A stretch of DNA of 64,000 nt from Rhizobium sp. Root483D2 (lineage in GTDB: Bacteria > Pseudomonadota > Alphaproteobacteria > Rhizobiales > Rhizobiaceae). This document shows positions 45,794 to 54,769 of this stretch, in pieces. The stretch covers positions 17,557-81,556 of the forward strand of contig NZ_LMFB01000036.1 of the NCBI RefSeq assembly GCF_001426685.1, given 5' to 3'. The translations under genes and the position numbers were made by a program. Under the pieces are notes generated by a model, which saw only the letters and a program-made list of their open reading frames with translations, searched no databases and was not told the origin of the DNA. Every line of letters begins with the position of its first letter. The first letter of the stretch is position 1.

Positions 45794-45820
45794 ATCCGGC
45801 AGACAGGTCGCCTGCCGGAT
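45794..45820. terminator. Bidirectional hairpin between convergent genes
   Basis: ATCCGGCAG and CTGCCGGAT form a perfect 9-bp stem around a 9-nt loop, placed between the stops of the LacI gene (45759) and the convergent deglycase gene (45828). There is no long T run on either side, so it may be a weak or factor-assisted terminator. Confidence 0.6.
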
Positions 45821-45827
45821 TCTGCGA

Positions 45828-46829
45828 TCAGTAGTCGTTGATCTTCTTCATATAGCGGCGGGCTTCCAGCATGGTCTGGTTTCGGTGCGCCGCCAGCTTG
45901 TAGGCGAACTTCCAGAGGGCGTCGAAGAAAATAAGGGGTACGAGATAACCCTGGAATTGTTTGTCGATACCGGCGAGATCCAAATCTTTGGCGTCTAGCA
46001 CCAGGATGTTGTCCTTATCACCGAAGCGATAGAGGAAATCGCGCGCCCGCTCTTCCAAACGGCGGGTCTCGTCGAGGCCGATCATCGTGATGAAGCAGGC
46101 ATTCTTGTCGACGACTTCGAACGGTCCGTGGAAGAATTCGTTGGCATGGATCGCCTGCGAATTGATCCACTGCATTTCCATCAAGACGCAGATTGCGAAG
46201 GAATAGGCGGCCCCATAGTTCGCGCCGCTCGCTGTCGTGTAGATCACATCGCGATCCTTGAAACGATCTGCGAAGGTCGTGAACAGATCTGCATACTGTA
46301 CATGCGCTTTTTCGATGGCAGGCTGCAAGTTGCCGAGGCTCTTTAGCAGGGACGGCAGATGGTCGGCTCCATCGGAAATCTTTACCAGGCCGGCAAGCAA
46401 CATGTAGAGCACGCCGTAATTGCTGTTGGCGGCATCGATGGCAACGCCTGTCGTGTAGGACGCCTGGTATTGCAGCACGAAATCCGCCGCATCGGCGAGT
46501 GGCGACGCGGGATCGAGCGTCATGGCGATCACGGTTGCGCCCTTTGCCTTGGCGTGTTTGGCGGCGCGCGCAGTCTCGCCCGTTGTTCCCGTCTGCGAGC
46601 ACAGGATGACGATGGCATGGTCATCCAGTTTCATCGGGTCACGGCAGACGAATTCATCGCCGTTGTAGACATCCGATGTAATGGTTCTGGAATGGCGATC
46701 TAGAAAATATTTGCCGGGATGCATGATCGAGAGCGAACCACCGCAAGCGACGAGAAAGACTTGGGAAACAGGTCTTTTTGCCAGCGCTTCGAGCGCCTTG
46801 GCGATATCTGGATTAATGGCAGTCTTCAT
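45828..46829 (-). CDS. Fructosamine-6-phosphate deglycase (FrlB/FraB-like SIS protein)
   Basis: This 333-residue protein has two SIS domains and no glutaminase domain. The phosphosugar site reads CSQTGTTGETARA at residues 77-89. E218 (LMEMQ) and H234 (EFFHGPFE) sit 16 residues apart, the same separation as the Glu and His assigned to catalysis in FraB of Salmonella. FrlB and FraB split phosphorylated Amadori compounds into glucose-6-phosphate and a free amino acid or amine. The ATG at 46829 has GAGG upstream. It is divergent from the FrlD-like kinase. The exact amino acid moiety is unknown. Confidence 0.8.
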   Translation of the reverse strand: MKTAINPDIAKALEALAKRPVSQVFLVACGGSLSIMHPGKYFLDRHSRTITSDVYNGDEFVCRDPMKLDDHAIVILCSQTGTTGETARAAKHAKAKGATVIAMTLDPASPLADAADFVLQYQASYTTGVAIDAANSNYGVLYMLLAGLVKISDGADHLPSLLKSLGNLQPAIEKAHVQYADLFTTFADRFKDRDVIYTTASGANYGAAYSFAICVLMEMQWINSQAIHANEFFHGPFEVVDKNACFITMIGLDETRRLEERARDFLYRFGDKDNILVLDAKDLDLAGIDKQFQGYLVPLIFFDALWKFAYKLAAHRNQTMLEARRYMKKINDY

Positions 46830-46996
46830 TGTTTCCTCGTGTGTCTTTGCGCCGTCAAGGCGCTGTGAATGAAATCCCGCTGCCAAGCAACTTCCATACC
46901 CAGGCACGATTTGGAGCGCAGCCGGAGGCCGTTTTTCAGCCCCGGCATTCCTACCAATCGTCCCGATCATCGTCTGCGTTGACAGCTTTTCTCCAA

Positions 46997-47014
46997 TGTG
47001 CGAACGTTCTCACA
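46997..47014. promoter_or_regulatory. LacI-type operator TGTGCGAACGTTCTCACA
   Basis: This 18-bp near-perfect palindrome (one mismatched pair) is centred on AACGTT and lies 25 bp before the kinase start, in the divergent region that also serves the deglycase gene. The same sequence in the opposite orientation occurs at 49177-49194, before the ABC importer. The LacI gene at 47863-48969 lies between the two sites and is the likely binder. Confidence 0.8.
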
Positions 47015-47038
47015 ACTTGTCAATCGGAAAGACTACAG

Positions 47039-47881
47039 ATGATCAAAATAGCTGCGATGGGAGACAATGTCGTTGATTGCTACATTTCAAATGGCACGAT
47101 GTTCCCCGGTGGAAACTGCCTCAACGTTTCCGTGTTCATCCGCCGCTTTGGCGGACATTCAGCCTATATCGGAGCCATTGGTCCGGACACAGCCGGCAAG
47201 GTGATAGAGACAGCGCTCCTCAATGAGGGCGTGGACCTGACGCGGCTGCGTATCCTTGACGGACCAACCGCCTATTGCATCATCGGCCACCGCGATGCCG
47301 ACCGCGTCTTCGTGCGCGCCGATCTCGGCGTGTCGATGTTTTCACCGGTCGATGACGATATCGCCTTCCTCAAGGATTTCGCGGCCGTGCATATCGGGCA
47401 ATCAAGCGGGCTGGACACCTATGTTGCGTCGGCGGCGGAACATACATTGTTGTCCTATGACTTCTCGACTCGCCGCGATCCGGATCATCGCCGTGCGATT
47501 GCCCCCCTTTGCTTCCTGGCATCGGTCTCCGGCGGCGATCTTGCGCGTGACGAGGCACTGGCCGTGGCAGCCGAACTGCGTGAAGGTGGGGCCGGATGGG
47601 TTCTGGTGACACGCGGTAGCAAAGGCGCGATGCTTCTCGGAGCAGAAGGCCTGTTCGAGGTTCCAGCATCCCCCGCTGAACTGGTCGATACGCTTGGTGC
47701 CGGCGACACCTTCATCGCGCGCACTCTCTACGGGCTGGTCGCCGGCGAGACGCCTCCGGTTCTGCTGTCGCAAGCCGCAGCCGCAGCCGCCGAGACCTGC
47801 CGCTACTTCGGAGCCGTCGGCTATGGCGCGCCGATCGTGCTGTCGGGCGATGTGCCGGAGCTTCAGGCCCTTTTGGCCTGA
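47039..47881 (+). CDS. PfkB-family sugar kinase (FrlD/FraD-like fructosamine 6-kinase)
   Basis: This 280-residue ribokinase-like enzyme begins MIKIAAMGDNVVDCYISNGT and has the substrate motif FPGGNCLNVSVFIRRFGG near residues 22-39 and the anion-hole motif DTLGAGDTFIARTL near residues 217-230. Short PfkB kinases of this type with GDN-x-VD and GGN-x-NV resemble FrlD. It would phosphorylate the imported Amadori compound on the sugar before cleavage by the divergent deglycase. The start at 47039 is preceded by GGAAAG; the frame is open upstream but non-coding. Its 3' end overlaps the convergent LacI gene by 19 bp. Confidence 0.82.
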   Translation: MIKIAAMGDNVVDCYISNGTMFPGGNCLNVSVFIRRFGGHSAYIGAIGPDTAGKVIETALLNEGVDLTRLRILDGPTAYCIIGHRDADRVFVRADLGVSMFSPVDDDIAFLKDFAAVHIGQSSGLDTYVASAAEHTLLSYDFSTRRDPDHRRAIAPLCFLASVSGGDLARDEALAVAAELREGGAGWVLVTRGSKGAMLLGAEGLFEVPASPAELVDTLGAGDTFIARTLYGLVAGETPPVLLSQAAAAAAETCRYFGAVGYGAPIVLSGDVPELQALLA

Positions 47882-48969
47882 GGTTCCGTGACCGAGCCGC
47901 GCAGTGCCAGCGTGTGCTTCAGAACTTGATGCTGTTCTTCGCCGCCTTCCCCACTGATGCGCGCAAGAATAAGCCGGGCGGCGGCCTCCCCCATTTCCGT
48001 CAGGGGCTGGGCGATCGCCGTAATGCCCGGCTTCAGGAAGCTCATCCAGTCGAGGTCATCGAAACAGATCAATGACAGGTCAGTTGGAATCTGCAGGTCG
48101 AGCGTGGTGATCGCATCCATCGCCACAGCCGACATCAGTCCGTCTGCGGTAAACAGCGCTGTTGGCCTGTCGGCGCGGGATAGGAGTTCCATCGTTGCCG
48201 TTCTCGCCGCTTTCACGGAATAGGTGCCCACCCGGCCGATCAGGCTGCGGTCAATGGAAAGCCCGCCCGCCCGGTGCGCCTCAATATACCCGAATAGACG
48301 CTGCCAGCTGGGAAAAAGGCTGGCAGGATCGATCGATCCTTCGATAACGCGATCGATGAAGCTTTCCGTGTCGCCGAATTCCCAGCGCTCCAGCTCGGCC
48401 ACCATGCCGATCCGCCGATGGCCTGCTGCCAGCAATTGCGCAATGCTCTCGCTTGCCGCGCCGCGGTTATCGAGCGTCACGGAATCGGCGGAAAGCCCGT
48501 TGACGCGCCGGTCGATCTGGACGATTGGGCAGCCCGAGGCTGCGGCCGCATGGAGATGCTGCGAGCCGGACGTGTCGCAGGGCGCAACGATCAGACCGTC
48601 GATCTGTTTCTCAAGCAGCAGCTGCACGGCCTCGATCTCGCGGTCGAGCAGCTCGTCGCTGTTCGTAAGGAGCACGCCGAAGCCTTGCGCGCGGGCAACG
48701 TCAGCGATGCCGCGCAAGATGCTCGCGTAGAACGGGCTCTGTATATCGCCCGCAACGACGCCGATCGTCTTGGTCTTGCCCGTAATAAGGCTTCGGGCGA
48801 GAAGGTTGGGACGGTAGCCTAATGCCTCGGCGCTGCGTCTCACCTTTTCCTTGTTTTCCTCGCTTGTATACCCGTACCCCCCCAGAACGCGGCCCGCCGT
48901 TGCGGTGCTCACCCCGGCCTGCTTGGCAACTTCGGTGATCGTGACTTTGTCAGCACGCTTGTCTGCCAT
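47863..48969 (-). CDS. LacI-family transcriptional regulator
   Basis: This 368-residue repressor has the HTH VTITEVAKQAGVSTATAGRVL at residues 8-28, a hinge near RPNLLARSLITGKTKT and a sugar-binding domain from about residue 68 onward. It is convergent with the kinase (19-bp overlap) and divergent from the importer operon at 49285. Matching operators at 46997-47014 and 49175-49196 flank the gene, so one regulator probably controls uptake, phosphorylation and cleavage. The inducer is likely a phosphorylated Amadori compound or its product. Confidence 0.92.
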   Translation of the reverse strand: MADKRADKVTITEVAKQAGVSTATAGRVLGGYGYTSEENKEKVRRSAEALGYRPNLLARSLITGKTKTIGVVAGDIQSPFYASILRGIADVARAQGFGVLLTNSDELLDREIEAVQLLLEKQIDGLIVAPCDTSGSQHLHAAAASGCPIVQIDRRVNGLSADSVTLDNRGAASESIAQLLAAGHRRIGMVAELERWEFGDTESFIDRVIEGSIDPASLFPSWQRLFGYIEAHRAGGLSIDRSLIGRVGTYSVKAARTATMELLSRADRPTALFTADGLMSAVAMDAITTLDLQIPTDLSLICFDDLDWMSFLKPGITAIAQPLTEMGEAAARLILARISGEGGEEQHQVLKHTLALRGSVTEPQAKRA

Positions 48970-49129
48970 TACGCTTCCCCGGAACTCGACTGCTTGAACA
49001 CTTTAGGCCCTGAAAATCGGCCGGGCCCCGGCGAGAGCGAAGACGACGGACGCGATCGCTCCGTGCCGGATACAACGCCAAGCCCATATTTGACAGGCCT
49101 TTCCGTTCGTTTTTGCAGCTGAATTGCCA

Positions 49130-49196
49130 TTCGCGAACTTTCTCACTTGACGGAAGCGAAAAACGGATGCTTCTATTGTGAGAACGTTCGCACAAT
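49130..49196. promoter_or_regulatory. Importer promoter with one strong and one weak LacI-type operator
   Basis: The 315-bp region between the divergent LacI gene and the binding-protein gene contains TGTGAGAACGTTCGCACA at 49177-49194, within a 22-bp inverted repeat with one mismatched pair. A weaker copy, TCGCGAACTTTCTCACTT, lies at 49131-49148. The operator centres are about 47 bp apart. A TTGACG at 49147-49152 could be the -35 box, placing the strong operator over the -10 and start site. This supports repression by the LacI protein. I see no other gene in the region. Confidence 0.75.
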
Positions 49197-49284
49197 TAGA
49201 ACACCGGTTCAATCTCCAACTTTGAGGTGGCCTGTTTCCTGGTGCGGACCGGAGGAACACATAAAGACAAGAAAGGGGAATGAC

Positions 49285-50154
49285 ATGACAATCAAAGCAC
49301 CTGTCGGCAAGCTTATTGCCGCAACGGTTCTGGTCATCGCCATGGCGGCATCTGCCAATGCCGCAGGCGTCGATCAGACACTGCATGACGCAGTTCCGTC
49401 AGAATACCAGAAAAACGGCGTTAACGTGGCCGCGTTCAACGACTGGCCGCCGGATGAATTCGTCGAAAACGGCGAATTGAAGGGATGGAGCATCGATATG
49501 GCCAAAGCCATGTCGGAAAAGCTCGGCATAGACTTCAAGTTCACGCCGACCAGCTTTGATGCGATTATTCCAGGACTGGCCAGCAAGCGTTTCGATGCCG
49601 GCTTCTCCTCCTTCGGCGTTACCGAGGAACGGCTCGAGGTTCTGGATTTCGTACCGCAGCGCAAGGAAGGAACAGCCTACGCGTTCCTTAAGGAAAAGAG
49701 CTTCGACATCCAGTCGGAGAAGGATCTCTGCGGCCATTCCATCGCGGTGCTCACCGGTGCCTGGGACTTCCAGTACCTGACAAAGGTCAGCGACGAGACC
49801 TGCGTCAAGGCCGGGGCAACAGGAATCGACCTGCAGCAGTTCACGACGCAAAACGCGGCGGAACTTGCCGTTTCGTCCGGTCGTGTCGAAATGGTCGCTG
49901 CCGGTTCGGCAAAATTACAGTATCTTGCCCAACAGACGGGCCGCTTTGGTGTATCGAAGTTGACCAGCAACGCCGTATTCAACGGCATCGGCGTGCGCCG
50001 TGACGATCCGCTTGGGCCAGTTCTCAGGGACGCGCTTCAAGCAATGATCGATGACGGCACCTACGGGGCTTTGATGGCGAAATGGGGTGTCGATGGTTCC
50101 GGCATGCTCGACAAAGCATTGCTCGTCAACAAAGCAAACCCTGTCGCGAAATAA
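49285..50154 (+). CDS. Polar amino acid-type ABC substrate-binding protein
   Basis: This 289-residue family 3 receptor has a signal peptide ending ANAAG near residue 24. The ligand-domain signature is NGELKGWSIDMAKAMSEKLG near residue 60, and FTPTSFDAIIPGLASKRFD follows. The ATG at 49285 has AAGGGG upstream; the frame is open further up only through the promoter. It is the first gene of a four-gene operon (receptor, permease, ATPase, cyclodeaminase-like enzyme) behind a LacI-type operator. The ligand is inferred to be a sugar-amino acid conjugate. Confidence 0.9.
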   Translation: MTIKAPVGKLIAATVLVIAMAASANAAGVDQTLHDAVPSEYQKNGVNVAAFNDWPPDEFVENGELKGWSIDMAKAMSEKLGIDFKFTPTSFDAIIPGLASKRFDAGFSSFGVTEERLEVLDFVPQRKEGTAYAFLKEKSFDIQSEKDLCGHSIAVLTGAWDFQYLTKVSDETCVKAGATGIDLQQFTTQNAAELAVSSGRVEMVAAGSAKLQYLAQQTGRFGVSKLTSNAVFNGIGVRRDDPLGPVLRDALQAMIDDGTYGALMAKWGVDGSGMLDKALLVNKANPVAK

Positions 50155-50228
50155 GGGCGATGATCTGTCCGCTTCAACATCGCGGAGCCGCGCGCTGCGG
50201 CTCCGATCGTTTTCTGCCAGAGGTGCTA

Positions 50229-51170
50229 ATGGTTCACGATCTCAAAAATCCGGCATCGGGACGTCCCGATATCCACCTGACGAAACCGGTGCCACTGCGT
50301 CATCCGTCTTGGTGGATCGGCGGGGCCGCCCTCTTGATCTTCGTGTTCATGTTCATTCGCCTCTTGGTTACCAATGAAAACCTGCATTGGGATGTCGTTG
50401 CAGGCTATATGTTCAGTCCGGAAATCCTGGCAGGGCTCGGCCGCACCTTGCTGCTAACCTTTGTTGCCATGATCATTGGGCTTGCCATCGGCGTCGTGCT
50501 TGCCATCATGCGACTGTCGCGCAATCCCGTGTTCCAGACAGCGAGCTGGGCATGGATATGGTTCTTCCGCGGAGTTCCGCCCCTCGTCCAACTGATCTTC
50601 TGGTACAATCTGGCTCTGCTGATCCCGACCGTGTCGATCGGCATTCCGTTCGGACCAGAGCTCTGGTCCGCCAGTATGAATTCTCTGATCACGCCCTTCA
50701 GCGCAGCCGTGCTCGGGCTGGCGCTGACCGAAAGCGCCTATGCGGCCGAAATGATCCGGGCCGGCATTCAGGCCGTCAACGTTGGACAAACGGAAGCAGC
50801 CGCAACTCTCGGCATGACCCGCTCCCAGACACTGCGCCGCATCGTGCTGCCGCAGGCGCTGAAGATCGTCATCCCGCCGATCGGTAACGACACCATCTCG
50901 ATGCTGAAGTTCACCTCGCTGGTGAGCGTGCTAGCTCTTCCGGACCTGCTTTACTCCGCGCAGATGATCTATTCGCGCACCTACCAGACCATCCCGCTGC
51001 TGATCGTTGCAACGATCTGGTATCTGGTGCTTTCGACGATCTTGACCCTTATTGAGCATTACATCGAACACCGCTTGAATGACGGCAAGCCGCTTGAGCT
51101 CAGCCTGGTCCTATCGTCGCTGTTCCGCAGCAAGTTCTGGGCGCCGCGCCGCACGGAGGTTTCCATATGA
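50229..51170 (+). CDS. Polar amino acid ABC transporter permease
   Basis: This 313-residue HisM/GlnP-type permease has an unusually long N-terminal tail of about 30 residues before the first membrane helix ([15 protein letters not shown]). The canonical [21 protein letters not shown] loop is near residue 190. The start at 50229 has AGAGG upstream. The next gene overlaps its stop by 4 bp. It probably forms a homodimer with the ATPase, since no second permease is present. Confidence 0.9.
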   Translation: MVHDLKNPASGRPDIHLTKPVPLRHPSWWIGGAALLIFVFMFIRLLVTNENLHWDVVAGYMFSPEILAGLGRTLLLTFVAMIIGLAIGVVLAIMRLSRNPVFQTASWAWIWFFRGVPPLVQLIFWYNLALLIPTVSIGIPFGPELWSASMNSLITPFSAAVLGLALTESAYAAEMIRAGIQAVNVGQTEAAATLGMTRSQTLRRIVLPQALKIVIPPIGNDTISMLKFTSLVSVLALPDLLYSAQMIYSRTYQTIPLLIVATIWYLVLSTILTLIEHYIEHRLNDGKPLELSLVLSSLFRSKFWAPRRTEVSI

Positions 51171-51937
51171 ATGCCGCCATGCCGCTGCTCAATGTCGAGC
51201 GCCTCTCCAAAAGTTTCGGAACGCATCGGGTGCTCAACAGCATCGACATGAGCGTCAGGCTCGGTGATGTCACCTGTATCGTTGGGCCGTCTGGCTCCGG
51301 CAAGAGCACCCTGCTGCGCTGCCTGAACTATCTCGAAGTACCGGATTCCGGCGTCGTTTTCCTCGATGGCGACCCGGTCGGCATGCGCTGGCATGGCAAC
51401 ACCCTGCGCCAGATGTCGTTCAACGAATTGGCAGCCCAGCGGCAGCGCATGGGCATGGTATTCCAGAGCTTCAATCTCTTTCCGCACAAAACCGCGCTTG
51501 AGAACGTCTTCGAGGCACCCATCATCGTTCAGCGCCGCAGAAAAGCTGAAGCCGTTGGGGAGGCTATGGCGCTGCTCGACAAGGTGGGCCTTCGCGAGCG
51601 CGCCCATTACTATCCGAAACAGCTTTCCGGCGGGCAGCAGCAGCGCGTGGCCATCGCCCGCTCGCTGGCGATGCGGCCGGCGGTGATGCTCTTCGACGAG
51701 CCGACATCGGCGCTCGATCCGGAACTGGTAGGCGAGGTCCTGGCCGTGATGCGCCAGCTCGCAGAGGAAGGCATGACGATGGTCGTCGTCACGCATGAAA
51801 TGAGCTTTGCCCGTGACGTTGCCGACCACCTGATCTTTATGGATGGTGGCGTCATCGTCGAGTCAGGTCCGCCGAGAGAAGTGCTGTCCAATCCGCAACA
51901 CGCCCGTACCAAGTCTTTCCTCGCTCGCGTGCTGTGA
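51167..51937 (+). CDS. Polar amino acid ABC transporter ATP-binding protein
   Basis: This 256-residue GlnQ/HisP-type ATPase shows Walker [10 protein letters not shown] (residues 40-48), the signature [10 protein letters not shown] near residue 148 and Walker [13 protein letters not shown] near 169. It completes the importer with the receptor and permease. It is translationally coupled to the permease (ATGA overlap). Confidence 0.95.
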   Translation: MNAAMPLLNVERLSKSFGTHRVLNSIDMSVRLGDVTCIVGPSGSGKSTLLRCLNYLEVPDSGVVFLDGDPVGMRWHGNTLRQMSFNELAAQRQRMGMVFQSFNLFPHKTALENVFEAPIIVQRRRKAEAVGEAMALLDKVGLRERAHYYPKQLSGGQQQRVAIARSLAMRPAVMLFDEPTSALDPELVGEVLAVMRQLAEEGMTMVVVTHEMSFARDVADHLIFMDGGVIVESGPPREVLSNPQHARTKSFLARVL

Positions 51938-51965
51938 GCCAGATATCCGAATCCGAAAGCGACCC

Positions 51966-52958
51966 ATGCAGCATCTGAATGCCGATACCGTCCATGCCTT
52001 GCTCGACTATCCCGGCCTGGTCGAGGCCCTGCGTCTGGCCCACCGCGATGGCACAATGCCCCAGTCGCGTGTGCAAGTGCTGAGCGACAGCGGCAATGAG
52101 ACGAACAAGTTCGTCTCTCTGGTCGCTTGGGCGTCCGGGGACGTGATTGCCGTCAAGCTCGTCGGGGTGTTCCCGGACAATCCTTCATTACCGGTTCCCG
52201 AGCCGTCCGTGCAGGGTCTGGTCACGCTGATCAGCGGCAAAACGGGCGCGCCGCTGATGACTTGCGACGGTGCTGCCCTCACCTTCCGCAAGACGGCGGC
52301 CGACTCGGCACTGGCCGTCGATCTCCTGTCCCGTAAGGACGCCGAAGTGCTGGTCGTTATCGGCGCCGGCGGTCTCGCGCCGCATGTGATCGAGGCACAT
52401 ACTTCCGTGCGTCCATCAATCAGCCGGGTGATGATCTGGAACCGCAATCCGCAGAAAGCGACCGAACTTGCGGCAAGACTGAAACATCTGCCGACCAACA
52501 TCTCAGCGGTCGGCAATCTGAACGACGCCCTCGCGCAAGCTGACATCGTGTCCTGCGTGACCATGGCGACGGCCCCCCTAGTGAAGGGGGCGTTGCTAAA
52601 GTCAGGCTGCCACGTAGATCTTATCGGCGCTTACATGCCCCAAATGCGGGAAGCGGATGATGATGTCGCTCGGCGCGCCGGCCGTATATTCGTTGATACT
52701 CGCAGTGGCTGCGAAGGATCAGGTGACGTGGCAGAACCACTTGCCCGTGGTCTGATAACCCGCGAGCAGATCGCCGCCGACATGTTCGACCTTTGTCAAG
52801 GAAAACACTCTGGTCGCGCCAGTGACGGAGAAATAACGATGTTCAAGAACGTCGGCGGTGGACATCTTGATCTCTTCACCGCCCGCCATTTGTTTGCTCG
52901 GTCGGGCAACGGTGCAAAACTCTCACATTACAGTATAGGAGACTGGCAGCCAAATTAA
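51966..52958 (+). CDS. Ornithine cyclodeaminase/mu-crystallin family protein
   Basis: This 330-residue NAD-dependent enzyme has the Rossmann motif LVVIGAGGLAPHVIEAH near residue 130 and KLVGVFPDNPSLPVP near residue 65, where the family binds its substrate carboxylate; EPLARGLITREQI is near residue 260. Members deaminate ornithine to proline, reduce ketimines or cyclise opine-like compounds. As the last gene of the importer operon in an Amadori/opine-like locus, it may process the amino acid released or a ketimine. The start at 51966 has only a weak ribosome binding site. Confidence 0.85.
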   Translation: MQHLNADTVHALLDYPGLVEALRLAHRDGTMPQSRVQVLSDSGNETNKFVSLVAWASGDVIAVKLVGVFPDNPSLPVPEPSVQGLVTLISGKTGAPLMTCDGAALTFRKTAADSALAVDLLSRKDAEVLVVIGAGGLAPHVIEAHTSVRPSISRVMIWNRNPQKATELAARLKHLPTNISAVGNLNDALAQADIVSCVTMATAPLVKGALLKSGCHVDLIGAYMPQMREADDDVARRAGRIFVDTRSGCEGSGDVAEPLARGLITREQIAADMFDLCQGKHSGRASDGEITMFKNVGGGHLDLFTARHLFARSGNGAKLSHYSIGDWQPN

Positions 52959-53029
52959 TGGGTACATATCCAACGCCTTGAACCAATTCGAACTTAAGGC
53001 ACACAAACCCCACAGCTCCATCCGTGGCG

Positions 53030-53323
53030 CTACATTGGAATACTTGCCCAATCTTCATGCCCATGGCGAATTCGCACTACGAAAATATTCTCATCGTCCT
53101 CAACCCGATAGACGATGAGGTGTGCCTTGAAGGGATGAATTCTGACGGCCGGTTCGATCTCATTCCGTTCGCGTGCGATGCCTGGATTAGCAGCTATCAG
53201 ATCAAATAGTGCGAAAAGCTCATCGTGATAGCGTCTTGCCTGATCTACTCCGAACATACGGGCGCCCTGCTCGGCGATCGCGACGATGTCTTCTTCCGCC
53301 TCGACAGAAAGCTTAAAACTCAT
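53030..53323 (-). CDS. RelE/ParE-family toxin
   Basis: This 97-residue protein has the ParE pattern: LSVEAEEDIVAIAEQGARMF at the N-terminus, ARRYHDELFALFDLIAANPG, then HLIVYRVEDDENIFVVRIRHG near the C-terminus. ParE-type toxins inhibit gyrase and RelE types cut mRNA; the sequence looks more ParE-like. Its start overlaps the antitoxin stop by 4 bp. Confidence 0.88.
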   Translation of the reverse strand: MSFKLSVEAEEDIVAIAEQGARMFGVDQARRYHDELFALFDLIAANPGIARERNEIEPAVRIHPFKAHLIVYRVEDDENIFVVRIRHGHEDWASIPM

Positions 53324-53562
53324 GATTCGCTGGCACGAACCATCGCCTCAGCAAAGAGTTCATCCTTTGATCGAATGCCAACACCACTTTGGAGCCCTGC
53401 CTCGACGAAACTTTGCATGGCGGCAATCTTGTCGTTTCGTGTCTGGTCGCGTCGGATCAGGTCGCGGACGTAATCGCTAGCGTTTGAATATCGCCCAGTC
53501 CTGGCCTGCGCCTCCACCCAATCCTTCATCGGGTCTGGAAGAGATACGTTCATGGTCGCCAT
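53320..53562 (-). CDS. ParD-family antitoxin
   Basis: This 80-residue protein has an N-terminal ribbon-helix-helix domain (MNVSLPDPMKDWVEAQARTG, then YSNASDYVRDLIRRDQ) and a C-terminal toxin-binding tail. It represses its own operon and neutralises the downstream toxin. The start at 53562 has AGGAG 6 nt upstream; an internal ATG at 53553 is also possible. The module sits at the edge of a zone of gene remnants. Confidence 0.88.
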   Translation of the reverse strand: MATMNVSLPDPMKDWVEAQARTGRYSNASDYVRDLIRRDQTRNDKIAAMQSFVEAGLQSGVGIRSKDELFAEAMVRASES

Positions 53563-53678
53563 CGGAAACTCCTTTTGAAGGAAGTATATTCGATTTTGGC
53601 AAAGTTTGTCAAACATATACATCCTCATGAGGCCAGAACCGTCCCCATTTTCCCTGCCAGTGGAATAATGACAATTTA

Positions 53679-54062
53679 TGGAACCGAACAATATTCATTG
53701 CGCTTGAGGACGCGGCGACGGATCGCAAAAGCGTCATCGCGCCGAGATCGCCCGGCCGTCCGGTGACTACCCACATTGAGCTCGAAGAAGCCTGTGGCGA
53801 CCTATTGCGCCGCACCCGAAAAGTTGCGCCGCAGCAACTGGCGACCGCGTACCTGACCGTGTTCATCCATACCAACCGCCTCGAGGACCAGCGTCAGTGT
53901 TATGGCAGCGAGACCATCACTCTCCCCGTGGCGACATCCGACACGGGAACGCTGAATGATCGTTGTTTTCCTTTGCCGCCAAACTCACTGACGGGTAACG
54001 CTGGCGCTGTTCGACACGGTTGAAGAGAAAGACAAACACATTGAGCGGCTGGATACCCTAGG
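53679..54062 (+). pseudogene. UmuC/DNA polymerase V fragment
   Basis: One frame reads LEDAATDRKSVIAPRSPGRPV, then THIELEEACGD, TAYLTVFIHTNRLED and LPVATSDTGTL. These are the landmarks of the little-finger region of UmuC-type polymerases (usually DRKS-x-SRSFGRPV, TVFI-x-TN-x-F, LP-x-ATSDTG). A second frame from 54001 gives LALFDTVEEKDKHIERLD, like the UmuC C-terminus. The polymerase catalytic half is missing and the two pieces are frameshifted with a deletion between them. This is a remnant, not a functional gene. Confidence 0.65.
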
Positions 54063-54063
54063 G

Positions 54064-54255
54064 TCAATTTCCCCGTGAAGCCGACAAAATATCGGCCGTT
54101 GTTTCGACCGTCAGTGCTTCCGCCCGATGTCGACTGAGCCGGTCGCGCAGCGCGGATTCAATGAAGTTCGTGAGATTGCGATTTTCCCTCAGAGCGCAAG
54201 CACGAACCGCAGCGAGCAACTCCGCATCGATGCGCATGCCAATGGTGGTTTTCAA
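54064..54255 (-). CDS. Orphan ribbon-helix-helix protein (CopG-like)
   Basis: This 63-residue protein begins with a TTG at 54255, has GGAG 7 nt upstream and reads MKTTIGMRIDAELLAAVRAC, then RENRNLTNFIESALRDRL, a full ribbon-helix-helix DNA-binding fold. No toxin gene accompanies it. It may be an orphan antitoxin or a small regulator left from a mobile region. Confidence 0.65.
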   Translation of the reverse strand: MKTTIGMRIDAELLAAVRACALRENRNLTNFIESALRDRLSRHRAEALTVETTADILSASRGN

Positions 54256-54769
54256 GTTTCATCTCCGAAAAATCAGGATCGAGCGCACCCGATCTAAGAG
54301 GTTGGTGAGCAACTACCCTGCTCCAAATCATGTTTATCATCCGCGACACCGCGGATTGCAATCAATGCGTTTCGCTCGGGCCTTTTGAATCGGAATTTAG
54401 AAACACCTGCACGTCCAACGTGTTTCGGTACCACCGGACCCCACCTTCGCTTTATGAAGTACCAAGTCCAAAGGCTGGCTTCGTCCTTGCCGAGATATCA
54501 GCGGTCGCCGTTGGTGCTCGAATCCCCAGTGGATGATACCGGCGATTGTTCGCATGGACTTGTCTCCAAGCACAAAGATCGAACAGCTTTACGTCTACAA
54601 CTGCTGGTTACTGCCGCATTCTCTTTTCGGCCCAAAGCTACCGTTAACGGCTTATTCGGAGGTACCTGAAACGGGAAGAGAATGCGAGCCTGCATTGCGC
54701 CGGCGGTATCGCCAGGCTGATCAAAGCCAATCGAGCCGGACTTCCCGACAGGCGTCAAACGCCACGCCA
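54256..54769. other. Gap with degraded sequence
   Basis: These 514 bp lie between the orphan RHH gene and the IS66 remnant. Several frames stay open for 60-90 codons, but none shows a domain or a sensible start. It is probably decayed mobile-element or plasmid sequence. Confidence 0.45.
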
